Assembly (NCBI RefSeq): GCF_018742245.1
Contig: NZ_CP036132.1
Coordinates: forward strand, 1,049,001-1,113,000
Source of the DNA: Bacillus mycoides
Lineage (GTDB): Bacteria > Bacillota > Bacilli > Bacillales > Bacillaceae_G
Direction: 5' to 3'
Length of the DNA: 64,000 bases
Shown here: positions 9,130 through 18,940 of the stretch, one piece after another
How positions within the stretch are numbered: position 1 is the first letter of the stretch
Layout of the letters: each line of letters opens with the position of its first letter
Notes under the pieces: model-generated
What the model was told of the DNA's origin: nothing
Databases searched by the model: none
What the model saw: only the letters and a program-made list of their open reading frames with translations
Program-made: the position numbers and the translations under genes

Positions 9130-9594
9130 ATGAGATTGAGCAAATTTTTAATTCCGTATTCATTTTCTATATTAAGTTTATTTATTTCATTAACGGTACT
9201 TGATTTATATGATAGGATGGAAAGATTTAATGAGGAGACTTCGACCATACTTGGAAATGTAATTCAAGCTACTGCGCAAATGGGAGTCCTTACATTGTAT
9301 TTCGGAGTACCTATTATTTTAGGTGGATGTCTTCTTGGAGAGTTATTATTTAGAGGTATCATTTTACGATTTAAATTAAGCTATATTATATCTTTATTAT
9401 TATATCTACTTTTAGCTTTTAGTATTGTTTTTATTTTTTTGTCTGTAATGGTAGGATTTCCAGCTGCATATGAAGAAGTTCGTACTCTTCAAATGATGTA
9501 TTTCATGGGGATAACTATGATTTGCGCTGTTACATTCTTTGTGAACCGGAATATATGGGAGAAAAAACAAGTTAATAATGGAGTGACAAAATGA
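9130..9594 (+). CDS. Small multi-pass membrane protein, unknown
   Basis: 154 residues with four predicted membrane helices (about 8-25, 50-70, 85-110, 122-140). I recognise no family. GTGAGGTGA precedes the ATG. Its stop overlaps the start of the CPCC-protein gene by four bases (ATGA), so the two are co-translated. The pairing with a CPCC protein is the only functional hint; both could be accessory genes. Confidence 0.7.
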   Translation: MRLSKFLIPYSFSILSLFISLTVLDLYDRMERFNEETSTILGNVIQATAQMGVLTLYFGVPIILGGCLLGELLFRGIILRFKLSYIISLLLYLLLAFSIVFIFLSVMVGFPAAYEEVRTLQMMYFMGITMICAVTFFVNRNIWEKKQVNNGVTK

Positions 9595-9860
9595 AAAAAT
9601 ACACGTGTCCATGCTGCGGATATAAAACATTAGAAGAAGAACCACCAGGTACATATGAAATTTGTAACATATGTTATTGGGAAGATGATCCTGTTCAGTT
9701 TAACGATCATGACTATGAAGGCGGAGCAAATAAGCCCTCGTTAAGACAAGCGCAGAAAAATTTCATTGCATTTGGTGCTTGCGAGGAATATTTCGTTGGA
9801 TCAGTTAGAAAGCCGACTAGTGAAGATGTGAAGGATGCTAGTTGGAGAGAAATTTGTTAA
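9591..9860 (+). CDS. CPCC-family cysteine-rich protein
   Basis: 89 residues beginning MKKYTCPCCGYKTL, followed by YEICNICYWEDDPVQF and GGANKPSLRQAQKNF. These are the hallmarks of the Cys_rich_CPCC family: two CxxC-type pairs likely to bind zinc, then a conserved acidic and Asn-Lys stretch. Members occur often as small stand-alone genes, sometimes near polymorphic toxin immunity genes; a role is not established. The full family length is present. Confidence 0.85.
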   Translation: MKKYTCPCCGYKTLEEEPPGTYEICNICYWEDDPVQFNDHDYEGGANKPSLRQAQKNFIAFGACEEYFVGSVRKPTSEDVKDASWREIC

Positions 9861-9926
9861 GTGGTTTATAAAAAAAATGATATAAAAAAAGCATCTAGCA
9901 AAAGTACTAGATGCAAATAAAAACAC

Positions 9927-9953
9927 AAGGGAAGATAAATGTCTTCCCTTTTC
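9927..9953 (+). terminator. Terminator after CPCC gene
   Basis: AAGGGAAGA pairs with TCTTCCCTT across a 6-base loop, with further T after it. A second hairpin just upstream, GCATCTAG/CTAGATGC at 9891-9913, has its T run on the minus strand. Confidence 0.6.
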
Positions 9954-10082
9954 CCGTAAGTAATTATATCAAAAAAATTATAAAAAACTAGCTTTATTTT
10001 TAATATAATGAATGTGTGAAGCTATGAAAGTAAAAGATTACACTATTTTCGTAGTGTTTTATTAAGGAAAGGAGTTGTATAA

Positions 10083-10379
10083 ATGATTAATTTCAAACCA
10101 GAAAATTTAAACCAACTATTAAAAGTGATGCTGATTAGTGCGAATAAGTCTTATGATGCGATTAAAGATTATGAATTTACGGGAGAAGCGGTAGCATTCC
10201 GTATAGATTTTGAGTATATAGATGTTGCTCTTATGGTTACAGATATGTTAGGAAGATCTGCTTCTAAATTTAACATTTTGCCATATGCTTGTCCTAATAC
10301 GAATGAACTAGATTATATTCAGTTTCAGGTGTATTCAATTAATGAAGGGAATTTTAAAGAAATGCTCGACACGATGTAA
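10083..10379 (+). CDS. Conserved small protein, unknown
   Basis: 98 residues, mixed composition with no signal or membrane segment, rich in aromatic residues (DYEFTGEAVAFRIDFEYIDVALMVTDML). AAAGGAG lies 9 bases before the ATG. I do not recognise a family. It sits alone between the CPCC pair and the second PH-domain pair. Confidence 0.6.
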   Translation: MINFKPENLNQLLKVMLISANKSYDAIKDYEFTGEAVAFRIDFEYIDVALMVTDMLGRSASKFNILPYACPNTNELDYIQFQVYSINEGNFKEMLDTM

Positions 10380-10453
10380 GGAACTATAATTTTACAAAAC
10401 TGTATATAACAACTAATATGTAATTAATAAATTCATATAATTGGAGTGATGAG

Positions 10454-10930
10454 ATGCAGCCGTTAGAAAAGGAGATTCATTCTAATATGCTGAAAGTGTG
10501 GAGGATTCACGCTTTAATTGGGGCGGCGATTATACTAGCAGTCGTAATAGCGTATTTCTTTTTTATGATTAATTTTAATTGGTGGGGCTGGTTGTTTGGA
10601 TTGTTAGTGACAGGAGCGGTTATATACATACCACTTGATTATTTTGTATTTCCAAATTTACGTCAACGTTATTATAGTTACAGATTAAATGAAGAAGAGA
10701 TTGAGATTCAAAAGGGAATGTTCGTTGTAAAACGTGTGCTTATTCCGATGATTCGTGTGCAGCACGTAACGATTGAGCAAGGACCGATTATGAGAAAGTA
10801 TAATTTAGCAGAATTACATATTTCAACAGCGGCAACTTCTCATAGTATTCCAGGTTTAACGAAAGAGGAAGCAGAGCAGTTGAAAAGACAAATTGGAGAG
10901 CTTGCGAAAGTGAGTGATGAGGATGTATAA
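10454..10930 (+). CDS. Bacterial PH-domain membrane protein, YdbS-like (copy 2)
   Basis: 158 residues, same length and plan as the gene at 6134. Two membrane helices precede a bPH_2 domain whose RVQHVTIEQGPIMRK and ISTAATSHSIPGLT segments are identical to copy 1. The N-terminal helices have diverged much more than the PH domain. TTGGAGTGATGAG precedes the start. It overlaps the partner gene in the same way as copy 1, so the whole operon was duplicated. Confidence 0.82.
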   Translation: MQPLEKEIHSNMLKVWRIHALIGAAIILAVVIAYFFFMINFNWWGWLFGLLVTGAVIYIPLDYFVFPNLRQRYYSYRLNEEEIEIQKGMFVVKRVLIPMIRVQHVTIEQGPIMRKYNLAELHISTAATSHSIPGLTKEEAEQLKRQIGELAKVSDEDV

Positions 10931-12341
10931 GAGGCAACATCCGATTACGATTTTATTAGGTATTAGAATTGCGACTTTGTTGCCTTTTATTTTTCTTGTT
11001 CTATTTCGTTCAGATGGTGAAGTAGAGCCTTGGTATTTCTTACACCTTGTTCTTTTAGCTATATTATTCATGATGGCTATTTTTTCAGCTGTAAAATGGT
11101 ATTTCAAAGTGTACTGGATTGAGAATAATATTTTACATATAAAACACGGTGTTTTTGTGAAGAAGGAAAGTTATTTAAATAAAGACCGTGTGCAAAACAT
11201 TAGTACATCTTCTAATATAATTTATCAAATGCTTGGACTTACGAAATTAAATATAGAAGTAGCGGGCGGCGGTAGTGAGCCAGAAGTGATGTTAGCTGGT
11301 ATTAGAGAAGATGAAGCGAAGGAACTGATTGCTTTATTACATAAAGAGAGAAGCGTTGTGAGTGAAGAGACGCTCGCAGAAGAAGAAAGTAAGACAGTTT
11401 ATCAGTTAACAGCGAAAGAAATTTTATTCGCATCTATTACATCCGGCAGATTTGGATTAGTGTTTTCTATGTTAGTAATCCTTTACACAGAGTTTAATGA
11501 GTTTCTTCCAAAATGGCTCATAAATAAAGTGGAAGCGTATGTGATGGATAACGGTGTATATGAATTAATCGTTATGGCCGCGATTTTAATGGTGGTTTCG
11601 TGGGTCGTTTCGACAGCTGGCTATGCGCTAAAATATGCGAACTTTAAAATAGAGCGAAAAGGAAATGAAATTCGCATCGTTCAAGGGTTATTTGATAAGA
11701 AAGAGTTTGTTTTAAAATTACACCGCATTCAAGCGATTACTGTGAAAGAAGGAATTCTCCGCCAGCCTTTCGGTTATTGTTCTGTCGAAGTGGAAGTGAT
11801 TCAAAGTATAGAATCCGCCGGGAATGAAGTGATGTTACACCCTTTTATGAAGAAAAAAGATGTACAGCAGTTACTCGCATATTTACAGTTGCCGTATGAA
11901 GTAGAAGAGGAAATCGTTCATTTACCGAAGGCTGCATTGCGCCGTTACGTCGTAATGGGCTGGATTACAAGTGCTGTGCTCGCAATGCCGATCGCCGGTG
12001 CGAGTATATATTTTAAACAACATACTGCGTTGTTCGTTCTTATACCGCTATTTATTGTATTTACGTTACTTGCATACGCTAGATATAAAAGTGGTGGATA
12101 TATGATACGAGAAAATCAGTTAGTAATGGTGTACCGAGGCCTTGCGAAATATACAGGGATCATGCGAAGAAGGCATGTTCAAGTAGTAGGATATAATCAG
12201 TCGCATTTTCAAAAGAAAGACGAGTTATGTACAGCTGCCGTATCGGTAGCGGGACATGGTTATGAAGTGAAGCATATGCGAAAAGAAGACGCGCTTCGCA
12301 TATATAATTGGTACAAAGAAAAAGGAAACACCAGTGTGTAA
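10917..12341 (+). CDS. Bacterial PH-domain membrane protein, YdbT-like (copy 2)
   Basis: About 474 residues with three bPH_2 domains and interspersed membrane helices, paralogous to the gene at 6597. Conserved blocks include KKESYLNKDRVQNIST, KLHRIQAITVKEGILRQPFGY and MRRRHVQVVGYNQSHFQKKD. The linker after domain one and the helices vary most. The start choice (GTG 10914, ATG 10917 or 10923) cannot be settled because it overlaps the upstream gene. A strong terminator lies across the stop codon. Confidence 0.82.
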   Translation: MRMYKRQHPITILLGIRIATLLPFIFLVLFRSDGEVEPWYFLHLVLLAILFMMAIFSAVKWYFKVYWIENNILHIKHGVFVKKESYLNKDRVQNISTSSNIIYQMLGLTKLNIEVAGGGSEPEVMLAGIREDEAKELIALLHKERSVVSEETLAEEESKTVYQLTAKEILFASITSGRFGLVFSMLVILYTEFNEFLPKWLINKVEAYVMDNGVYELIVMAAILMVVSWVVSTAGYALKYANFKIERKGNEIRIVQGLFDKKEFVLKLHRIQAITVKEGILRQPFGYCSVEVEVIQSIESAGNEVMLHPFMKKKDVQQLLAYLQLPYEVEEEIVHLPKAALRRYVVMGWITSAVLAMPIAGASIYFKQHTALFVLIPLFIVFTLLAYARYKSGGYMIRENQLVMVYRGLAKYTGIMRRRHVQVVGYNQSHFQKKDELCTAAVSVAGHGYEVKHMRKEDALRIYNWYKEKGNTSV

Positions 12342-12357
12342 TGGTGTTTCCTTTTTT
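12321..12357 (+). terminator. Terminator after second PH-domain pair
   Basis: AAAGGAAACACC pairs with GGTGTTTCCTTT, followed by T. The left arm is within the last codons of the gene. Confidence 0.85.
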
Positions 12358-12377
12358 GTGTCGTCATTTGTCGATAA

Positions 12378-12480
12378 GTCGATATATTCAAAAAATCGCT
12401 GATATAATTTGAGTTGCGCCGATATATTTCAAAAATCGCTGATATATTTCGAGTTGCGCCGATATAATTTCACATATCGC
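12378..12480. repeat. 40-bp tandem repeat unit, locus 1
   Basis: Two and a half copies of a 40-bp unit built on GAGTTGCGCCGATATA and AAAAATCGCTGATATA; the unit start GAGTTGCGCC recurs at exactly 12411 and 12451. A related pair lies at 38284-38367. It fills the gap between convergent genes (YdbT-like and hmoB). Confidence 0.8.
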
Positions 12481-12499
12481 AGGCTCCGAACTCCGAAAA

Positions 12500-13030
<531 letters not shown>

Positions 13031-13131
13031 CTATTATATCAACTCTTGTGAAAAACTTCGAAGATTATATACATAAAGATAGTCCTTTTTCAAATAATAA
13101 ATGTACCATCATTTGGAAAGAAGGCCGATGT

Positions 13132-15249
13132 ATGAAGAAAGCAAAGTGGACTTTATTAGGCGGGGTAGCAACGTTTGTAGTAGCAATTGTACTCTATAAA
13201 CTTATTGTGTTAACTGGTGGCTATATGATGGATGAAAAGCAGCTTGTTTTCCACTCTTCATCACGTATCGTTGACCAGAAAGGAAAAGAAATTACGAAAT
13301 TATATGTAGAAAATAGAGAGCTCGTGCCAATCGAAGAAATTCCAAAGTACGTACAGCAAGCATTTATTGCTGTGGAAGATTCTCGTTTTTATGAGCATCA
13401 AGGAATTGATTACCCTTCTATATTTCGGGCGCTTTATAAAGACGCTTTAGCTGGAGAGAAGGTAGAAGGTGGTAGTACGATTACGCAGCAACTAGCTAAA
13501 AATGTCTTTTTAACTCACGAAAAAACATTTACGCGTAAATTGAAAGAGGTCGCAATTTCTCTTCAATTAGAGCAAAAATATACGAAGCAGCAAATTCTTG
13601 AAATGTATATGAACCATATTTATTTCGGTCATGGGGCATATGGTATTCAAGCGGCGGCTAAATTGTATTTTAATAAAAATGTAGAGGATTTAACAGTGGA
13701 AGAGGGAGCGATGCTTGCAGGGCTTCCGAAAGCGCCAAATGGCTATTCACCGTACTTATCTCCTGAGAAGAGTAAAGAACGCCGTGATCTTGTTTTGTCA
13801 CTTATGCATAAACAAGGCTATTTAACAGCAGAAGATAGTGTTCGTTACCAAGGAAAAACAATCGCTCTTTATAAAAATGCAGATGAACGTGAACTCGCAT
13901 ATATGCCGTATATCGATATGGTTATAGATGAAGCAGCGCGTTTATACGGTTTATCGCATCAAGAAGTACTGCGCGGAGGATATACATTTGTCGTACCAAT
14001 GGATGAAAAAGTTCAAAAGGTAGCATATAACCAGTTTCAAGATGCGAGAAATTTCCCTGGTAAAGAAAATGGGGCGCAAGGTGCATTTTTATTAATGGAT
14101 AACCAGACTGGCGGAATTAAAGCCGCGATTGGTGGAAGAGAGTATGTTCCGAGAGGGCTTAATCGTGTTTTTGCAAAAAGGCAGCCGGGTTCTGTTTTAA
14201 AGCCACTTATCGTATATGGACCAGCACTTGAGACGAAGAAATATAATCCATATTCTTTATTAACGAATGAAAAAAGTTCGTTTGAAGGCTATGAACCTCG
14301 AAATTATAATCATGAGTATACGAAAGAGATGACGATGTACGATGCGGTATTAGAATCAGCAAACGTGCCAGCTGTATCTTTATTAAATGAATTAGGGGTA
14401 GATGAGGGAAAGCAATATTTAGAGAAAGGAAATGTTCATATTTCGGACTCAGGTTTAAGCACAGCACTTGGCGGGCTAAAAAACGGCGTTTCTCCATTTG
14501 ATCTTGTTAAAATGTACCGCTCTTTTTTAGCAAACGGGAATATTATCGAACCGCACGTTATTGATAAAGTGTTAAATAGACACGGGGCAGTCATTGGAGA
14601 ATCATCAAAAGCTGAAACGAAAGTCTTTTCAAAGCAAACGGCATGGTATATGACAAAGATGCTTGAAGGAGTTGTGAAAGAAGGTACGGCGAAAGCTGGC
14701 GTATATAATGGAGCTTTAGCTGGAAAAACAGGCACAACTTCACTGCCGAATGATGACCATGGTGCGCGCGATATGTGGTTTGTTGGATATACACCGAATT
14801 TAGTAGGTGCAGTTTGGATTGGCTATGACCGCACCGATAAAGAGCATCAATTACAAGATGGAAATGCATCGGCAACGATGTTATTTAAAAAGATTTTAAC
14901 GAAAGCAAGTATACAAGATAAAGCGAGTTTTCATAGGCCAAAAGGTGTTGAAACAATTGGACTGCCAATTCGTTTAGATAAGATTCAAAACGTGGAAGCA
15001 AAACTAGCTTTTAGTCCTTTCGGTTTATTTGCAATGAAACTAAGCTGGACGCCGCTTCCTGATGAGAGAATTATGTACCGGATTTATAAAGTTGAAAAAG
15101 GAATGCATACTCACGTTGGAACGGTAAAAGGAACAGGGAAATATGAGGAAAAGTTTATAAATATATTCTCAAAACCAAGTTTTTACATCGTACCATATAA
15201 CACACAAACGAACCGTGAAGGAGAAAAGTCAAAAGTAGCTAAACCATAG
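13132..15249 (+). CDS. pbpF: Class A penicillin-binding protein PbpF
   Basis: 705 residues, a bifunctional peptidoglycan synthase. One N-terminal membrane helix anchors it outside the cell. The glycosyltransferase (GT51) domain follows, with the catalytic Glu in AVEDSRFYEHQGID near residue 82 and EGGSTITQQLAKN. The transpeptidase domain has the active-site Ser in GSVLKP (about S354), an SAN motif (ESANVPA) and KTG (GKTGTT, about residue 532). The ATG at 13132 with GAAAGAAGG upstream gives the family length; an earlier GTG at 13048 lacks a ribosome site. In B. subtilis PbpF is made in the forespore; it lies immediately upstream of hemE there too. Confidence 0.9.
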   Translation: MKKAKWTLLGGVATFVVAIVLYKLIVLTGGYMMDEKQLVFHSSSRIVDQKGKEITKLYVENRELVPIEEIPKYVQQAFIAVEDSRFYEHQGIDYPSIFRALYKDALAGEKVEGGSTITQQLAKNVFLTHEKTFTRKLKEVAISLQLEQKYTKQQILEMYMNHIYFGHGAYGIQAAAKLYFNKNVEDLTVEEGAMLAGLPKAPNGYSPYLSPEKSKERRDLVLSLMHKQGYLTAEDSVRYQGKTIALYKNADERELAYMPYIDMVIDEAARLYGLSHQEVLRGGYTFVVPMDEKVQKVAYNQFQDARNFPGKENGAQGAFLLMDNQTGGIKAAIGGREYVPRGLNRVFAKRQPGSVLKPLIVYGPALETKKYNPYSLLTNEKSSFEGYEPRNYNHEYTKEMTMYDAVLESANVPAVSLLNELGVDEGKQYLEKGNVHISDSGLSTALGGLKNGVSPFDLVKMYRSFLANGNIIEPHVIDKVLNRHGAVIGESSKAETKVFSKQTAWYMTKMLEGVVKEGTAKAGVYNGALAGKTGTTSLPNDDHGARDMWFVGYTPNLVGAVWIGYDRTDKEHQLQDGNASATMLFKKILTKASIQDKASFHRPKGVETIGLPIRLDKIQNVEAKLAFSPFGLFAMKLSWTPLPDERIMYRIYKVEKGMHTHVGTVKGTGKYEEKFINIFSKPSFYIVPYNTQTNREGEKSKVAKP

Positions 15250-15438
15250 TTTTTCTCTGTGTTATAATAAGAATGTTGTGAAAATAGTAAGCGGTTTTAC
15301 GAATGTTTGTGTCAATTTAATGAACAACGTACATAATGTTATGCATTTTGTTTTTACAAGCTGTATAGTAAAAAAAGATAAATATCGGAATAGAGCATAT
15401 TTAAAGAAAAAGCATTGGTAAGGAAGGGAGCTAGGGTC

Positions 15439-16485
15439 TTGGTAAGAACTATAAATGAGACATTTTTAAAAGCATGTAGGGGGGAACGTACAGAGTATGT
15501 ACCAGCATGGTATATGCGTCAAGCAGGTCGTTCGCAGCCGGAATATAGAAAGATAAAAGAAAAGTATTCTTTATTTGAAATTACACATAATCCAGAGTTG
15601 TGCGCTTACGTTACAAAGTTGCCAGTTGATCAATATAACGTAGACGCAGCAATTCTTTATAAAGATATTATGTCACCACTACCTGCAATTGGTGTTGATG
15701 TGGAAATTAAATCTGGCATTGGTCCAGTTATCGATAATCCAATCCGTTCTTTACAAGACGTAGAAAAATTAGGGGAAATCAATCCAGAAGATGATGTACC
15801 TTACATACTAGATACGATTCGTTTATTAACGACAGAAATGTTAGATGTACCGTTAATCGGTTTTTCAGGAGCTCCATTTACGTTAGCGAGCTATATGATT
15901 GAAGGCGGTCCTTCTCGTAACTATCATAATACGAAAGCGTTCATGTATGCAGAGCCGAAAGCTTGGTTCGCTTTAATGGATAAGCTGGCAGATATGGTTA
16001 TTACATATTTAAAAGCGCAAATTAATGCAGGAGTAAAAGCGGTTCAAATTTTCGATTCTTGGGTTGGAACAGTAAATGTAGCGGATTACCGCATATTCAT
16101 TAAACCAGCAATGGAACGTATTTTTGCAGAAGTTCGCACGATGGGTGTTCCAATGATTATGCACGGCGTTGGGGCAGGACACTTAGTGAATGAATGGCAT
16201 GACTTACCTCTTGATGTAGTCGGTTTAGATTGGCGCTTATCAATCGAAGAGGCACGCACGCGTGGTGTTCATAAGGCGGTACAAGGAAATATGGACCCTT
16301 CATTCTTATTAGCACCTTGGTCTGTTATTGAAGAACATGTAAAAGGTATTTTAGATCAAGGGATGAAGCAGCCAGGTTATATCTTTAACTTAGGTCACGG
16401 CGTATTCCCAGAAGTAAATCCAGATACATTAAAACGCTTAACTACATTTATTCATGAGTACTCTAAAGAACAGTTAGCGAAGTAA
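15439..16485 (+). CDS. hemE: Uroporphyrinogen decarboxylase
   Basis: 348 residues. Removes four acetate carboxyls from uroporphyrinogen III to give coproporphyrinogen III. The N-terminal signature [16 protein letters not shown] supplies substrate-binding Arg residues, and [16 protein letters not shown] holds the conserved Asp region; [11 protein letters not shown] near the end is also typical. The start is TTG at 15439, preceded by AAGGAAGGGAG; the frame is open for 8 more codons without a ribosome site. hemH follows after 14 bases and hemY after 19 more, a single operon. No promoter was confidently recognised in the 190 bases upstream. Confidence 0.97.
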   Translation: MVRTINETFLKACRGERTEYVPAWYMRQAGRSQPEYRKIKEKYSLFEITHNPELCAYVTKLPVDQYNVDAAILYKDIMSPLPAIGVDVEIKSGIGPVIDNPIRSLQDVEKLGEINPEDDVPYILDTIRLLTTEMLDVPLIGFSGAPFTLASYMIEGGPSRNYHNTKAFMYAEPKAWFALMDKLADMVITYLKAQINAGVKAVQIFDSWVGTVNVADYRIFIKPAMERIFAEVRTMGVPMIMHGVGAGHLVNEWHDLPLDVVGLDWRLSIEEARTRGVHKAVQGNMDPSFLLAPWSVIEEHVKGILDQGMKQPGYIFNLGHGVFPEVNPDTLKRLTTFIHEYSKEQLAK

Positions 16486-16499
16486 AGGAGATTGTCTGT

Positions 16500-17435
16500 A
16501 TGAAAAAGAGAATTGGTTTGCTTGTAATGGCATACGGAACGCCGTATAAAGAAGAAGATATTGAACGTTATTATACACATATTCGCAGAGGAAGAAAGCC
16601 AAGTCCTGAAATGCTAGAAGATTTAACAGAGCGTTACCGTGCAATTGGTGGTATTTCTCCTTTAGCTACTATTACATTAGAGCAAGCTAAAAAGTTAGAG
16701 ACGCGTTTAAATGAAATGCAAGATGAAGTAGAGTACCACATGTATCTTGGTTTAAAACATATTGAACCGTTCATTGAAGATGCAGTGCAAGCTATGCATA
16801 AAGATGGAATAGAAGATGCAATTGCACTCGTTCTTGCCCCTCACTATTCTACTTTTAGCGTGAAGTCGTATGTAGGACGAGCGCAAGAAGAAGCAGAAAA
16901 ACTTGGAAACTTAACAATTCACGGCATTGATAGCTGGTATAAAGAACCGAAATTTATTCAGTATTGGGTTGATGCAGTGAAAGGTATATATAACGGTATG
17001 TCAGAAGCAGAACGTGAAAAAGCTGTGTTAATCGTATCTGCACATAGCTTACCAGAAAAAATTATCGCACTCGGCGATCCATATCCAGATCAATTAAATG
17101 AAACAGCTGACTATATTGCACGCGGTGCTGAAGTAGCAAATTATGCAGTTGGCTGGCAAAGTGCCGGAAATACACCAGATCCTTGGATTGGTCCAGATGT
17201 ACAAGATTTAACGAGAGAACTAAATGAAAAGTACGGATACAGTTCATTCGTATATGCACCAGTTGGATTTGTTGCGGAACATTTAGAAGTTTTATATGAC
17301 AATGACTTTGAGTGTAAAGTTGTAACGGATGAAATTGGCGCGAAATATTATCGTCCAGAAATGCCAAACGCATCGGACGCATTTATCGACTGTTTAGCAG
17401 ATGTTGTATTAAAGAAAAAAGAATCTGTAATGTAA
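16500..17435 (+). CDS. hemH: Coproporphyrin III ferrochelatase (HemH/CpfC)
   Basis: 311 residues, soluble ferrochelatase of the Bacillus type. It inserts Fe(II) into coproporphyrin III in the coproporphyrin-dependent haem pathway used by Gram-positive bacteria. Visible active-site elements are the His in [10 protein letters not shown] and the Glu in [21 protein letters not shown] lies 9 bases before the ATG. The C. group often has two ferrochelatase genes, so this may be one of a pair in the genome; only one is in the window. Confidence 0.95.
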   Translation: MKKRIGLLVMAYGTPYKEEDIERYYTHIRRGRKPSPEMLEDLTERYRAIGGISPLATITLEQAKKLETRLNEMQDEVEYHMYLGLKHIEPFIEDAVQAMHKDGIEDAIALVLAPHYSTFSVKSYVGRAQEEAEKLGNLTIHGIDSWYKEPKFIQYWVDAVKGIYNGMSEAEREKAVLIVSAHSLPEKIIALGDPYPDQLNETADYIARGAEVANYAVGWQSAGNTPDPWIGPDVQDLTRELNEKYGYSSFVYAPVGFVAEHLEVLYDNDFECKVVTDEIGAKYYRPEMPNASDAFIDCLADVVLKKKESVM

Positions 17436-17454
17436 GTAGAAAGGGGGAGCTTAC

Positions 17455-18876
17455 TTGAGGAAAAAAGTTGTGATCATCGGCGGTGGCATCACAGGATTAA
17501 CAACAATGTATAACTTACAAAAAGAAATTCGTGAAAAAAACTTGCCGATAGATGCATTGCTTATAGAAGCGTCCGGTAAACTTGGTGGGAAAATTCAAAC
17601 CGTTCAAAAAGATGGATTTACAATTGAACGCGGTCCTGATTCTTTCTTAGCAAGAAAAAAGAGCGCAGCTAAATTAGTGAAAGAATTGGGACTTGATGCT
17701 GAACTTGTAAATAATGCGACCGGTCAATCGTTCGTTCTCGTAAACAATCGGTTACACAAAATGCCGAGCGGTTCAATGATGGGAATTCCAACGCAAATTA
17801 CGCCGTTTCTATTTTCCGGATTGTTCTCCCCAATTGGTAAACTAAGAGCTGGTTTTGATCTGTTAATGCCTAGATCAAAGCCAGTATCTGACCAATCACT
17901 CGGGCAGTTTTTCAGGCATCGCCTTGGAAATGAAGTTGTTGAAAATTTAATTGAGCCATTATTATCTGGTATTTATGCAGGGGATATTGATGAAATGAGT
18001 TTAATGTCAACATTCCCTCAAATTTATCAAATTGAACAGGAGCATCGTAGCATTTCACTCGGTATGCGTACGCTCGCTCCAAAGCAAGAGAAGGCTGAAT
18101 TGAAAAAGGGAATCTTTAAAACTGTGAAAAACGGTTTAGAATCTATAGTGGAATCTCTTGAAGTGAAGATTCCTAATGATATGGTAATGAAGGGAACTCG
18201 TATTGAAAAAGTTGCAAAACTTGGTGATAGTTATACGATTACTCTTAGTAACGGAAAAGAAATGGAAGCAGACGCGATTGTAGTTACAGCACCGCATAAA
18301 ATATTGCCGTCTATGTTTGCGCAGTACAAGCAGTTTCGTTTCTTCCGTAACATTCCGTCTACATCAGTTGCAAACGTGGCACTTGCTTTCCCGAAGTCTG
18401 CAATTCAGCGTGATATTGATGGTACGGGATTTGTCGTATCAAGAAATAGTGATTACACGATTACAGCGTGTACGTGGACACATAAAAAATGGCCGCATAC
18501 AACGCCAGAAGGAAAGGCACTTCTTCGTTGTTACGTTGGACGACCTGGTGATGAAGCGATTGTTGAACAAACTGACGAAGAAATTGTGCAGCTTGTATTA
18601 GAGGACTTACAAAAGACAATGGATATTACAGAGGATCCAGAGTTTACAATTGTAAGCCGCTGGAAAGAAGCGATGCCTCAATATACAGTTGGCCATAAAG
18701 AGCGAATGAAAAAGCTCACAACATTTATGGAGAATGAGTTGCCAGGTGTTTATTTGGCAGGTAGTTCTTACGCTGGTTCTGGTCTTCCGGCTTGTATTGA
18801 GCAAGGTGAGTTAGCGGTGAAACGTGTGTTATCTCATTTAGAGAAAGAAATGGAAACCGAATTAGTCGCACATTAA
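17455..18876 (+). CDS. hemY: Coproporphyrinogen III oxidase (HemY/CgoX)
   Basis: 473 residues, an FAD enzyme of the protoporphyrinogen oxidase superfamily; in Firmicutes it oxidises coproporphyrinogen III to coproporphyrin III. The N-terminal dinucleotide-binding motif is VVIIGGGITGLTTMYNL, and the C-terminal FAD motif is GVYLAGSSYAGSGLPACIEQG. The start is TTG at 17455 with AAGGGGGAG upstream. Last gene of hemEHY; a terminator follows within 15 bases. Confidence 0.95.
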   Translation: MRKKVVIIGGGITGLTTMYNLQKEIREKNLPIDALLIEASGKLGGKIQTVQKDGFTIERGPDSFLARKKSAAKLVKELGLDAELVNNATGQSFVLVNNRLHKMPSGSMMGIPTQITPFLFSGLFSPIGKLRAGFDLLMPRSKPVSDQSLGQFFRHRLGNEVVENLIEPLLSGIYAGDIDEMSLMSTFPQIYQIEQEHRSISLGMRTLAPKQEKAELKKGIFKTVKNGLESIVESLEVKIPNDMVMKGTRIEKVAKLGDSYTITLSNGKEMEADAIVVTAPHKILPSMFAQYKQFRFFRNIPSTSVANVALAFPKSAIQRDIDGTGFVVSRNSDYTITACTWTHKKWPHTTPEGKALLRCYVGRPGDEAIVEQTDEEIVQLVLEDLQKTMDITEDPEFTIVSRWKEAMPQYTVGHKERMKKLTTFMENELPGVYLAGSSYAGSGLPACIEQGELAVKRVLSHLEKEMETELVAH

Positions 18877-18887
18877 AATAGTTCAAG

Positions 18888-18922
18888 CAAAACGCCTTTA
18901 ATTATATTGAAGGCGTTTTGTT
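18888..18922 (+). terminator. hemEHY terminator, bidirectional
   Basis: CAAAACGCCTT pairs with AAGGCGTTTTG around an 11-base loop and is followed by TTTATT. It also faces the convergent gene at 18941. Confidence 0.85.
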
Positions 18923-18940
18923 TATTATATGAAATACTTA

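Noticed and set aside
9891..9913. Terminator for the CPCC gene formed by GCATCTAG/CTAGATGC
   Set aside because: The T run is on the other strand; the next hairpin at 9927 fits the plus-strand gene better.
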